NCBI GenBank assembly: GCA_036510065.1
Contig: DATCEO010000247.1
Location: 113,557-177,556, forward strand
Origin: DASUBV01 sp036510065
GTDB taxonomy: Bacteria; Actinomycetota; Actinomycetes; Streptosporangiales; Streptosporangiaceae
Direction of reading: 5' to 3'
Length of the DNA stretch: 64,000 nucleotides
In this document: positions 34,798 to 42,729 of the stretch, piece after piece
How the letters are laid out: each line of letters opens with the position of its first letter
How positions within the stretch are numbered: position 1 is the stretch's first letter
Position numbers and translations under genes: made by a program
The notes under the pieces: model-generated
What the model saw: the letters and a program-made list of their open reading frames with translations, nothing else
Databases searched by the model: none
Told to the model about the DNA's origin: nothing

Positions 34798-35720
34798 TCG
34801 CCAGCGAGCGCGGGGAAGTGGGCCTCGCAGCCGGGATGGCGGTGCTGCGCGGTGGCGGCAGCGCGATGGACGCCGTCGAGGCGGCCATCCGGCTGGTGGA
34901 GTCCAACGAGGCCGACCATTTCGTCGGCGTCGGCGGCCTGCCCAACCTGCTCGGCGAGGTCGAGCTGGACGCCTCCATCATGGACGGCGGCACGCGGCGG
35001 TCGGGAGCGGTCGCCGCGGTCACCGGGTTCCCGCACCCGATCAGCATCGCGCGGGCGGTGTGCGACCTGCTCCCGCAGCACGTGCTGCTGGCCGGCCGTG
35101 GCGCCGAGCGGTTCGCCGACGAGGTGGGCATCGAGCGGGGCCAGACCCTGACCGACGAGGCCCGCAAGATCTGGCAGGAGCGGCTGATCGCCGCCGGCCT
35201 GGCCGGCCCGCACGAGGCGCCGGTCCCCGGCGAGGTGAGCTACGCCCGGCAGGCCCTGGCGGCGATCCAGTCGACGGCCCTGCGCGACGGGGCCTGGGGC
35301 ACGGTGAACGTGCTCGCCCTGGACTCCGCCGGCCATCTGGCCAGCGGAGTCAGCACCAGCGGGTATCCCTGGAAGTATCCCGGACGGGTGGGTGACTCGC
35401 CGCTGATCGGCGCCGGCAACTACTGCGACGACCAGATCGGCGGGGCCGCCTGCACGGGGCGCGGCGAACTGGCCATCCGCGGCGGGACGGCCCGCGCGGT
35501 GCTGCTCGCGCTGGCGGCCGGGGAAGATCCGTCCGGCGCGTGCGCCGCCGCGCTGCGGCAGACCGTGGACGACCCCGGCGAGCCGCAGCAGGCGCTGCAG
35601 ACGCTGTGCCTGACCCCGGACGGGCGCCATGGCGGGGCCGCCACCAGGACGGGTGCCACCTACAGCATCATGACCGCGGCCGACGACGGTTTCGGCATCG
35701 TGGAGAGGAGGGCGGCATGA
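34794..35720 (+). CDS. Ntn-hydrolase, asparaginase 2/glycosylasparaginase-like (isoaspartyl peptidase family)
   Basis: A 308-residue self-processing hydrolase of the T2 family. N-terminal block GLAAGMAVLRGGGSAMDAVEAAIRLVE, GGLPNLLGEVELDASIMDG, and the predicted autocleavage/nucleophile Thr in WGTVNVLALDSAGHLASGVSTSG (Thr about residue 170), followed by GDSPLIGAGNYCDD. Family members cleave beta-aspartyl peptides, Asn amides or N-acetylglucosaminyl-Asn. The ATG at 34794 overlaps the dppF stop (ATGA), but the strong AAGGAGG at 34768-34774 sits 19 bases upstream and is better spaced for an ATC at 34779, so start choice is open. Sits inside the importer operon, so it probably acts on the imported amide in the cytoplasm. 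Confidence 0.88.
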   Translation: MIASERGEVGLAAGMAVLRGGGSAMDAVEAAIRLVESNEADHFVGVGGLPNLLGEVELDASIMDGGTRRSGAVAAVTGFPHPISIARAVCDLLPQHVLLAGRGAERFADEVGIERGQTLTDEARKIWQERLIAAGLAGPHEAPVPGEVSYARQALAAIQSTALRDGAWGTVNVLALDSAGHLASGVSTSGYPWKYPGRVGDSPLIGAGNYCDDQIGGAACTGRGELAIRGGTARAVLLALAAGEDPSGACAAALRQTVDDPGEPQQALQTLCLTPDGRHGGAATRTGATYSIMTAADDGFGIVERRAA

Positions 35721-36541
35721 AGATCTTCCTGTCCAGCGACATGGAGGGCACGGCCGGGGTCGTCGACTGGGCGCAGTGCGTTGGTGACGGGCCGGAGGCG
35801 GCCGCCGGGCGGCGGCTGCTGCTGGCCGAGGTCAACGCGGCCATCGAGGGGGCGATCGAGGGCGGCGCGACGGAGATCGTGGTCAACGACTCGCACGCGA
35901 CCATGCGTAACCTGCCGGCTGACGAGCTGGCCGGGGAGGCGTCCTACATCTCCGGCAGCCATAAGCCGCTGTACATGATGCAGGGCCTGGACGAGAGCTT
36001 CGACGCGGTCCTGTTCGTCTCCTACCACGGCTCGATCGGCGCGCCGGCCGGGCTGTCGCACACCTATAACCCGCGGGCCGTGCTGGAGGTGACGCTCAAC
36101 GGCACCGTGACCGGCGAGGCCGGCATCAACGCCCTGGTGGCGGCGCACTACGGGGTGCCGGTGGTGCTGGTCACCGGAGACCGGTGCGCCTGCGAGGAGA
36201 CGGCCGAGCTGATCCCCGGCGTGCACAGCGCCATCGTCAAGGAGCACGTCAGCCGCCTGGCCGCGCACAGCCTGCACCCGGCCCGCGCCTGCGCGCTGAT
36301 CCGGGACCGGGCGCAGGCCGCGGTCAGCGCGGCCGCCGGGGCGCAGCCGCCGCCGCTGGCTCCGGGGGTCCTGGAGGTGCTCGTGCGCACGACTGACATC
36401 GCCGAGGCGGCCAGCTGGGTCCGCGGCATCGAGCGGGCAGGCCCGCGGCAGCTGCGTATCGAGGGCGAGGACCTGCTGGCCAGCTACCGCGCCTTCTGCG
36501 CGGCGATCCTGCTCACTCGCTCGGTTGCGGAGGCGGTATGA
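35717..36541 (+). CDS. dppA: M55 family D-aminopeptidase (DppA-like)
   Basis: A 274-residue zinc peptidase of family M55. The metal-site motifs are visible: SSDMEGTAGV (Asp/Glu, about residues 7-16), IVVNDSHATM (Asp/His, about 55-64), and the later SYHG and GLSHTYNPRA segments with family His residues (about 105-130). Bacillus subtilis DppA releases D-amino acids from short peptides and forms a decamer. The ATG overlaps the preceding stop (ATGA). Its presence argues that the imported substrate contains D-residues, an inference from the family. Confidence 0.92.
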   Translation: MKIFLSSDMEGTAGVVDWAQCVGDGPEAAAGRRLLLAEVNAAIEGAIEGGATEIVVNDSHATMRNLPADELAGEASYISGSHKPLYMMQGLDESFDAVLFVSYHGSIGAPAGLSHTYNPRAVLEVTLNGTVTGEAGINALVAAHYGVPVVLVTGDRCACEETAELIPGVHSAIVKEHVSRLAAHSLHPARACALIRDRAQAAVSAAAGAQPPPLAPGVLEVLVRTTDIAEAASWVRGIERAGPRQLRIEGEDLLASYRAFCAAILLTRSVAEAV

Positions 36542-37269
36542 CATCCGGCCGGATCGCGGTCGTCACCGGCGCCGCGGGCGGGATCGGCTCGGCGACCTGC
36601 CGGCGGCTCACCGCTGACGGCTTCACGGTCGCCTGCCTGGACCTGCGCCGCTCCGACGCTGAGCGGGTGGCGTCGGGCCTGCCCGGCGCCCGCGGGTACG
36701 GCGTCGACGTGCGGGATCCGGCGTCGGTGCACGCCGCGGGCGAGCAGATCCGCGCGGAGCTTGGCCCGCCGTGGCTGCTGGTGAACGCCGCCGGGGTGTT
36801 CAGCATCCAGCGGGTCCCCGACCTGGGGGAGGCCGAATGGGACCGGCTCATCGACACCAACCTCAAGGGCCCGTTCCTGACCTGCCGGGAGTTCCTGCCG
36901 TCGATGATCGCGGCCGGAGCTGGCTGCATCGTCAACGTCGCCTCCACGGCCGGGGTGCGCGGCGGCCGGAGCCGCGCGGCCTACTGCGCGTCCAAGGGTG
37001 GCCTGGTGCAGCTGACCAGGAGCCTGGCGGTAGATCATGGGCCCGACGGGGTGCGGGTCAACTGCCTGTGCCCCGGCCTGGTCGACACCGAGATGGCTGA
37101 CTGGATCACCAGCGATGAGGAGGCACTGGAGCGGTGGGCGTCTACCATCCCGGCCCGCCGTATCGGCACCGCGCAGGAGATTGCCGACGGCGTGGCCTAC
37201 CTGGCCTCCGACGGCGCCAGCTACTTGCAGGGCGCGGTCCTGATGGCCGACGGCGGCGTCACGGCCTGA
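36538..37269 (+). CDS. Short-chain dehydrogenase/reductase
   Basis: A 243-residue classical SDR: cofactor motif VTGAAGGIGSAT (about residues 9-20), acidic end of beta-2 in VACLDLRRSD (favouring NAD), NAAG, catalytic Ser in NVASTAG, and YCASK (Tyr/Lys about 151-155). A C-terminal GGVTA tail follows the family MADGG motif. The ATG overlaps the dppA stop (ATGA). Within the operon it probably reduces or oxidises a product of the hydrolases. Confidence 0.92.
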   Translation: MTSGRIAVVTGAAGGIGSATCRRLTADGFTVACLDLRRSDAERVASGLPGARGYGVDVRDPASVHAAGEQIRAELGPPWLLVNAAGVFSIQRVPDLGEAEWDRLIDTNLKGPFLTCREFLPSMIAAGAGCIVNVASTAGVRGGRSRAAYCASKGGLVQLTRSLAVDHGPDGVRVNCLCPGLVDTEMADWITSDEEALERWASTIPARRIGTAQEIADGVAYLASDGASYLQGAVLMADGGVTA

Positions 37270-37309
37270 GTACCGGATCGGGCGACGTCGGGCACTGCGG
37301 GAGCCGGCC

Positions 37310-38446
37310 ATGACCGAGCTGGGCGCGACCGAGCCTGGCGCCGCGCCGCGGGACGGCGGGCGGCGGGCGCCCCGGCTGGTGGACATCGCCCAGGCCGCCG
37401 GGGTGCATGTCTCGACGGTGTCGCGGGTGCTGAACGGTGATCCGGCGCTGTCGATCCGGCCCGAGACCTACCAGCGGATTCTCGACACGGCCCGCGCGCA
37501 GGGTTACCGGCCCAACGCGCTGGCCCGGGCGCTCAAGCGCCGCCGGACCGGGGCGTTCGCCCTGGTGGTCCCGCTGCTGCGCAACCCGATCTGGGTCCGG
37601 CTGCAAAGCGGGGCGCTGCAGCGAGCCCGCGAGCGCGGCTACGTGGTCATGATCATGGAGGAGCCGACCGACGACCCGCGGCCGCCCGACGACTACCGTT
37701 ACCTGGTTGAGGAGAGCCGCGTCGACGGACTGCTGCTAGCTACCGCGCTGCGGGTGCCTGATCACCAGCCGGGGGTGCGGGCCATCCCGCACGTCTACGT
37801 GAACCGCCGCGGCCCGGACCGGGGCAATGACGTGGTGATGGACGAGGCGGGCGCGATGCGGCTGTTCATCGAGCACCTGGCCGGGCTCGGCCACCGCAGC
37901 GTCGCCCTGGTCGACGGCCCGCTGGAAGTGGACACCGTGTACCGGCGGGTGACCGCAGCCCGGCGGCTGTGCTCGGCCCGGGGAATCAGCCTGACCATCC
38001 GGCATGCCGCGGCCACCGAGGATGGCGGCTGGGAGGCGGCCCAGCGCATGCTGGCCCGCGACCCGCGGCCGACGGCGTGCGGAGTGGGCAGCATCAATCA
38101 GCTGTTCGGCCTGCTCGGCGCGCTGCGCACGGCGGGCGTCGACGTGCCGGGCGAGATGTCGGTGGTGAGCTTCGACGAGGACGAGTGCCTGGCCTTCCTC
38201 GACGTGCCGATCACCAGCGTGTGCATGCCGCTGGCCGAGCTGGGCACGGCGGCCGTGGATGCCCTGATCGCGCGGATCGAGGGCGAGCCCGCCGCCGACG
38301 TGCTGATCCGGGAGCCCATGGGCCTGCAGGCGCGGGCCTCGACGGCCGCGCCGCCCGGCTGGGCCGCGGCTGACGCCGCGCCCCGGCGCACCCGGCGCCG
38401 AGAGCAGAATTCAGGTCATCAGCCGCATGGAGGGCAAGATGAGTGA
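37310..38446 (+). CDS. LacI-family transcriptional regulator
   Basis: A 378-residue repressor. The N-terminal HTH is RLVDIAQAAGVHVSTVSRVLNG (about residues 22-43) with the hinge RPNALARAL. The periplasmic-binding-like sensor domain has FALVVPLLRNPIW, EESRVDGLLLA, GHRSVALVDG and the C-terminal MSVVSFDEDECLAFLDVPITSV block. The last ~35 residues are Ala/Arg-rich. GGGAG lies just upstream. It is embedded in the operon (its 3' end overlaps the next start by 8 bases), a layout suggesting autoregulated control of the import/hydrolase locus; the operator may be one of the inverted repeats at 29052 or 29120. Confidence 0.94.
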   Translation: MTELGATEPGAAPRDGGRRAPRLVDIAQAAGVHVSTVSRVLNGDPALSIRPETYQRILDTARAQGYRPNALARALKRRRTGAFALVVPLLRNPIWVRLQSGALQRARERGYVVMIMEEPTDDPRPPDDYRYLVEESRVDGLLLATALRVPDHQPGVRAIPHVYVNRRGPDRGNDVVMDEAGAMRLFIEHLAGLGHRSVALVDGPLEVDTVYRRVTAARRLCSARGISLTIRHAAATEDGGWEAAQRMLARDPRPTACGVGSINQLFGLLGALRTAGVDVPGEMSVVSFDEDECLAFLDVPITSVCMPLAELGTAAVDALIARIEGEPAADVLIREPMGLQARASTAAPPGWAAADAAPRRTRRREQNSGHQPHGGQDE

Positions 38447-39476
38447 TCCGCAGGTCCTGTCGTTCCGGCCCGACGCCGGCCAGTACGCGTGGACGTTCGG
38501 CGGCGTCCCGCCGGTCGCCCGGATCAGGCCGGGCACGATCCTGGAGCTGTGGACCGAGGACTGCTTCGCCGGCCGGGTCCGCGGCCCGGGCGACCTGGTC
38601 TCTGAGGTCTGCCAGTTCCCGTTCCTGAACCCGCAGACGGGCCCGTTCTACGTCGAGGGCGCCGAGCCGGGGGACACCCTGGCCGTGCACTTCATCTCGC
38701 TGGAGCCCGCCCGGGACTGGGCCGCGTCCACGACCGTGCCGTTGTTCGGGGCACTGACCTCCACGCACCTGACCGCGACCCTGCAAGACCCGCTGCCCGA
38801 GGTGGTGTGGATCTGGGAGCTGGACCGCGCACGGGGAACCTGCCAGTTCTCGGCGCGCGACAGCGACTTCACCGCCGAGCTGCCGCTCAACCCGATGCAC
38901 GGCACCGTCGGCGTGGCGCCCGCCAACCTGGAGGTGCGCTCGGCCCTGGTCCCGGACGCGTTCGGCGGCAACATGGACACCCCCGAGATGCGCGCGGGCG
39001 TTACCTGCTACCTGGGCGTCAACGTCGAGGGCGCGCTGATGTCGGTCGGCGACGGGCACGCCCGCCAGGGCGAGGGCGAGACCTGCGGGGTCGCCGTCGA
39101 GTGCGCGATGAACACCGTGCTGGCCGTTGACCTGCTCAAGGAGGTGGCCACCCCGTGGCCGCGGCTGGAGTCCGACACGCACATCATGTCGACCGGGTCG
39201 GCCCGGCCGCTGGAGGACGCCTTCCGGATCGCCCAGCTCGACCTGGTCCAGTGGGTCGCCGCGGACACCGGCCTGTCCCTGCTGGACGCCTACCAGTTCA
39301 TCACCCAGGCGGTGCAGGCGCCCCTGGCCAACGTCTGCGACACCAACTACACCTCGGTCGCCATGCTGCGCAAGGAATGGCTACCCGGCAGCCCGGGGGC
39401 CGGCGGCCTCGGCGCGACCACCCGCGGCATGCATGGCCACCTGCGCGATGTGGCCCGCGGCTACCTGGGCCGCTGA
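38439..39476 (+). CDS. fmdA: Acetamidase/formamidase family protein
   Basis: A 345-residue FmdA/AmdA hydrolase that releases ammonia from small amides. Recognisable blocks: FGGVPPVARIRPGTILELWTED, GPFYVEGAEPGDTLAVHF, HGTVGVAPANLEVRSALV, GGNMDTPEM and GVNVEGALMSVGDGHARQGEGE, the usual metal/active-site His-Gly stretch. ATG 38439 has GGAGGG 4 bases upstream and overlaps the LacI gene; an ATG at 38427 is possible. Last gene of the operon, consistent with terminal deamidation of a breakdown product. Hairpins follow at 39617-39672. Confidence 0.92.
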   Translation: MSDPQVLSFRPDAGQYAWTFGGVPPVARIRPGTILELWTEDCFAGRVRGPGDLVSEVCQFPFLNPQTGPFYVEGAEPGDTLAVHFISLEPARDWAASTTVPLFGALTSTHLTATLQDPLPEVVWIWELDRARGTCQFSARDSDFTAELPLNPMHGTVGVAPANLEVRSALVPDAFGGNMDTPEMRAGVTCYLGVNVEGALMSVGDGHARQGEGETCGVAVECAMNTVLAVDLLKEVATPWPRLESDTHIMSTGSARPLEDAFRIAQLDLVQWVAADTGLSLLDAYQFITQAVQAPLANVCDTNYTSVAMLRKEWLPGSPGAGGLGATTRGMHGHLRDVARGYLGR

Positions 39477-39616
39477 TACCGCAGCAACCAATGTGGCCAG
39501 AGGGGCAGGTGATTTCCTGTGGCGCGGGTCCGGCTGCGGTTCTAGCGCCGGTTCAGCTGGTTCCGGCGCCCGGGCAACGGCATGGCCGGGCCGGAGCTGC
39601 CGCTGGGACGGCAGGA

Positions 39617-39672
39617 GATGCCCACCCACGTGGTTGGGGCATCCTGATGGCTCCGCTGGAAAGACAGCGGAG
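39617..39672 (+). terminator. Two hairpins downstream of the acetamidase operon
   Basis: GATGCCC (39617-39623) pairs with GGGCATC (39637-39643). CTCCGCTG (39651-39658) pairs with CAGCGGAG (39665-39672) around a 6-base loop. They lie in the 270-base gap 39477-39746, which otherwise holds only short direct repeats of GGCGGGGCT/AGCTGGG type near 39710-39760. Confidence 0.5.
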
Positions 39673-39746
39673 GCCCGGTGACGACGTTACGAGCGGGCTA
39701 GAGGGTCAGGCGGGGCTTAGCTGGGATCGGCAGGGCTCAGCTGGGG

Positions 39747-40550
39747 TCAGGCGGGGCTGGCCGGGCTGGCTAGGAAGTCGCCGATCACGGCCAGCAGCAT
39801 CGCGCTGCGCATCGCGCTGTTCTTGAGCTCGTCGTGGCGGCTGCGCCGCGGTAGCCGTCCCCGGCGGGCCGCGGGCGCCCGGCTGGTCTGGACCAGGAGG
39901 CACATGCCCGTCCCGGTGAGGGCCCAGCCGGCCGCGGTAAGGTCCAGGCCCGCGATCCCCTCGGTCAGCACCTCGCGGATCTCGGCCAGCTCGGCGGCCA
40001 TGTGCTCTCGCAGCTGACGGCGGCGTTCCGCGGCGCTGGCGTCGGGGGCGGCGGGCAGCCGCAGGTCCGCGTAGGCCTCGGTCAGGTCGACCAGCGACAG
40101 TTCCCGCCCGACCACCACCGGCCCCGCTGCCTCCGCGCCGGAGGCGGTCGCGCTCGCGCCGGCCGTGCCGCCTGCCCCACCCGCGCCGCCTGCGCCCGCG
40201 CCGGCCGGGCGGTTCGCGGCAGCGGCCTTGATGAGCGCCTCGCCGACCTGGCTGGCGATCAGCATCGTCATGTTCTGGCCGGCGATCGTGGCCGTCTTCT
40301 GGCCCACGATCGTGGCGATCGTGCCCGGCGCCGTCCGCTCACCTTCCAGCCCCGGATAGAGCAGGCCGGCGACCGTGAGCACGGCCCAGCCCAGCTGTTC
40401 AGGATCGGCGCCCGGCAACTGGCTCAGCAGCCACTGCGTCACATCGGCGCTGCTGGTCAGCGGCTCGCCTGCGGCGGCCAGGTACCGGTCGAACCGTTCC
40501 CCGAGCGACTCGCGCAGGGCCACGATCCGGGGCGCGGGTTCGATCGCCAT
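39747..40550 (-). CDS. Hypothetical protein, helical, with Gly/Ala-rich hinge
   Basis: A 267-residue protein of unknown function. The N-terminal part (about residues 1-110) is predicted helical (RIVALRESLGERFDRYLAAAG, DPEQLGWAVLTVAGLLYPGLEG, ATIAGQNMTMLIASQVGEALIK). A Gly/Ala-rich hinge spans about 115-150. A second helical part holds VDLTEAYADLRLP, a charged AAERRRQLREHMAAELAEIREVL segment and a hydrophobic LTAAGWALTGTGMCLLVQ stretch that may be membrane-associated. A basic patch (ARRGRLPRRSRHDE) precedes the C-terminus. ATG 40550 starts the frame. No family recognised. Confidence 0.65.
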   Translation of the reverse strand: MAIEPAPRIVALRESLGERFDRYLAAAGEPLTSSADVTQWLLSQLPGADPEQLGWAVLTVAGLLYPGLEGERTAPGTIATIVGQKTATIAGQNMTMLIASQVGEALIKAAAANRPAGAGAGGAGGAGGTAGASATASGAEAAGPVVVGRELSLVDLTEAYADLRLPAAPDASAAERRRQLREHMAAELAEIREVLTEGIAGLDLTAAGWALTGTGMCLLVQTSRAPAARRGRLPRRSRHDELKNSAMRSAMLLAVIGDFLASPASPA

Positions 40551-40584
40551 ATCTTCACGGTAGCGTGCCGGTTTCGCCCCCCAG

Positions 40585-41076
40585 CTAGCCCGGGGCGCGG
40601 CCCTGGATTCCGGCCGGCTCGCCGGACGCGAGCGGTGGCCCGGAATGGCTGAACCGCCGCAGCGCCTCGGCCAGTTCCTCCAGGGCCGGCAGCGCCTGCG
40701 TGAGCACCGCCTGATGGTGCGCGGTCAGCAGGTCCATGCACTGGGAGACGGCCGCGGCGCGCTGGGACTTGACCCGCTGGTCGATCTGACGGCCTTCCGG
40801 GGTGGCCGCGACCGAGGCACTGCGCAGATCCGCGGGATCCGGAATCCGGTCGATCAGGCCCATCGCCTGCAGCTTGCTGACGACGCGCGACAGCATCGTC
40901 GGGTTCAGCCCTTCCAGGTCGGCCAGCTCGCCCAGGCTCAGCGGGCCGCGCACCACGATGAGGCCGAGCACCGAGGCCTGCGAGGGGGTGAGGCCCGCGT
41001 CCGTCGAGGAGGCGTTGAGCTGACGGGCGAGCTTGCTGATGACCCGGCGCAGCCGGATGACGCCGTCCTCATCCAT
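40585..41076 (-). CDS. MarR-family transcriptional regulator
   Basis: A 163-residue winged-helix regulator: RVISKLARQLNASSTDAGLTPSQ, LSLGELADLEGLNPTMLSRVVSKLQ (recognition helix about residues 65-78) and the wing IPDPADLRSASVAATPEG. ATG 41076 is preceded by GAAGGAG at 5 bases; the frame open farther upstream lacks coding character. It is divergent from an MFS exporter gene with a palindrome between them, the classical arrangement of a drug-responsive repressor and its pump. Confidence 0.92.
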   Translation of the reverse strand: MDEDGVIRLRRVISKLARQLNASSTDAGLTPSQASVLGLIVVRGPLSLGELADLEGLNPTMLSRVVSKLQAMGLIDRIPDPADLRSASVAATPEGRQIDQRVKSQRAAAVSQCMDLLTAHHQAVLTQALPALEELAEALRRFSHSGPPLASGEPAGIQGRAPG

Positions 41077-41115
41077 GGCTTCTCCTTCGCTGCTGAACAG
41101 GCGAACCAAGGGTAG

Positions 41116-41129
41116 TTGCCTGTCGGCAA
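41116..41129. promoter_or_regulatory. Candidate MarR operator TTGCC-TGTC-GGCAA
   Basis: Perfect 5-base arms at 41116-41120 and 41125-41129 in the 71-base gap between the divergent MarR and MFS genes. Position and form fit a MarR dimer site. Binding is inferred. Confidence 0.5.
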
Positions 41130-41147
41130 GCAGTGTAGTGTCGAGGC

Positions 41148-42563
41148 GTGGTGGCTGAACAAAGGGTGACAGGTGCCGATCACGGAGCCGAGATCCCCGC
41201 CGCCGCGACGCCGGTGCCCGGGCGGTTCGTCGTGTTCGCCATCGTGTCCCTAGCCCTGCTGATGGCCTCCGTTGATCAGACCATTGTGGCGACAGCGCTC
41301 CCCGCACTCCAGCATGATCTGCACGCCCAGGTCAACTGGAGCAGCTGGACGATCACCATCTACGCGCTGGGCCAGATCCTGGTCATGCCCGTGGCGGGGA
41401 AGATCGGCGATCAGTACGGGCGGAAGCGGATCTTCCTCGGTGCCGCGGTGCTGTTCACGACGGCCTCCCTGTGCTGCGGCTTCGCCAACGACATCTACCT
41501 GCTCATCGTGCTGCGAGGCTGTCAGGCCATCGGCGGGGGCGCCTTCATGCCCTCGGCCACGGGCATCGTGGCCCAGATATTCGGCCGGGACCGCGACCGG
41601 GCCGTGGGCCTGTTCTCCAGTATCTTCCCGATCGGCGGGATCATCGGCCCCATCCTGGGCGGGGTGTTCGTGACCTACTGGTCCTGGCGCGGGATCTTCC
41701 TGGTCAACGTCCCGATCGGGGTGGCCCTGGTCGCGCTGGGCGCGGTGTTCATACCGGTCAGTGCCCGGGCGGGGGGCCAGCGCCTCGATGTCCGCGGAGT
41801 GCTCCTGCTCGGCGTGACGCTGCTGTCGGCCATGTTCGGGATCGCCTATCTGGGGGGCGGGGCCAGTTCTCCCGCGGCGCCCGCCTTCCTCGTTCCGGAG
41901 GCCGTCGCGGTCGTCGGCCTGATCTTGTTCGTCCGGCACTCGGCGCGGGCCCCGTCGCCCTTCATCTCGATCAGGTTCCTGGCCGGACGCGGATTCGGCG
42001 TCATGAACCTGCTCAACTTCCTGTTCGGCGCGGCGGCGCTCGGCTTCGGCGCCCTCATCCCGTTGTACGCGCAGGACCGCTACGGGCTGGCCACGCTCGC
42101 GGCCGGGACGCTGCTGAGCGCCCGCGCGGTCGGGATGATCGCGACCGCCGGCCTGGCGGTGCTCCTGCTGCGCCGGACGGGCTACCGATGGCCGATGGCG
42201 GTGGGGTTCACCCTCACCGCCGCGGGCCTGGTCGCCACGGCGAGCAGCCCCGCCGGGCTGCCGCCGTATACCTGGCTGGCGCTGGCCGCGGGGGTCTGCG
42301 GCATCGGCATGGGCATCTCCACCCCTGCCTCTAATAACGCGACGTTGCAGCTGGCCCCGGATCAGGCCGCCGCGGTCGCCGGACTGCGCGGCATGTTCCG
42401 GCAGTCGGGCTCCATCACCGCGGTAGCGATCACCGCGGCCATCGCGGCCCGGAGCGCCGATCCCGGGATAGCGCAGGCGCACGTCTTCCTGGTCTTCGCC
42501 GGGATCCTGCTCTGCGCGCTGCCGCTGATCTTGCTGGTGCCCGAGCATCGCGGCCGCTGGTAG
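41148..42563 (+). CDS. MFS multidrug exporter, DHA2 (EmrB/QacA) family
   Basis: A 471-residue drug:H+ antiporter with about 14 hydrophobic segments. Motifs: LLMASVDQTIVATALPALQ (helix 1, motif D1-like), GKIGDQYGRKRIF (motif A loop) and GGIIGPILGGVFVTYWSWRGIFLVNVPIG (motif C and helix 5-6). GTG 41148 or 41151 may be the start; the upstream sequence has only a weak GAGG. Likely repressed by the divergent MarR protein. Substrate unknown. Confidence 0.92.
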   Translation: MVAEQRVTGADHGAEIPAAATPVPGRFVVFAIVSLALLMASVDQTIVATALPALQHDLHAQVNWSSWTITIYALGQILVMPVAGKIGDQYGRKRIFLGAAVLFTTASLCCGFANDIYLLIVLRGCQAIGGGAFMPSATGIVAQIFGRDRDRAVGLFSSIFPIGGIIGPILGGVFVTYWSWRGIFLVNVPIGVALVALGAVFIPVSARAGGQRLDVRGVLLLGVTLLSAMFGIAYLGGGASSPAAPAFLVPEAVAVVGLILFVRHSARAPSPFISIRFLAGRGFGVMNLLNFLFGAAALGFGALIPLYAQDRYGLATLAAGTLLSARAVGMIATAGLAVLLLRRTGYRWPMAVGFTLTAAGLVATASSPAGLPPYTWLALAAGVCGIGMGISTPASNNATLQLAPDQAAAVAGLRGMFRQSGSITAVAITAAIAARSADPGIAQAHVFLVFAGILLCALPLILLVPEHRGRW

Positions 42564-42729
42564 GCGCGGCCCCGCACTGCGAGCGGCGATTGGTCATTGC
42601 TTTGCTCCGTGCTGGGCACAGTATCCAGCGAAACCTCAGCTTCTCGTCAGGATCGTGAAGCTAACTGGGATAACCGGGGCGGCCCGACCCCGTCGGCCGG
42701 CCTGCCAGCTGGCCACGGCCGAGCGCGGA

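Noticed and set aside
39700..39770. Direct repeats of AGCTGGG/GGCGGGGCT near the end of a minus-strand gene
   Set aside because: Short, irregular and partly within the C-terminal codons; no sign of an attachment site or mobile end.
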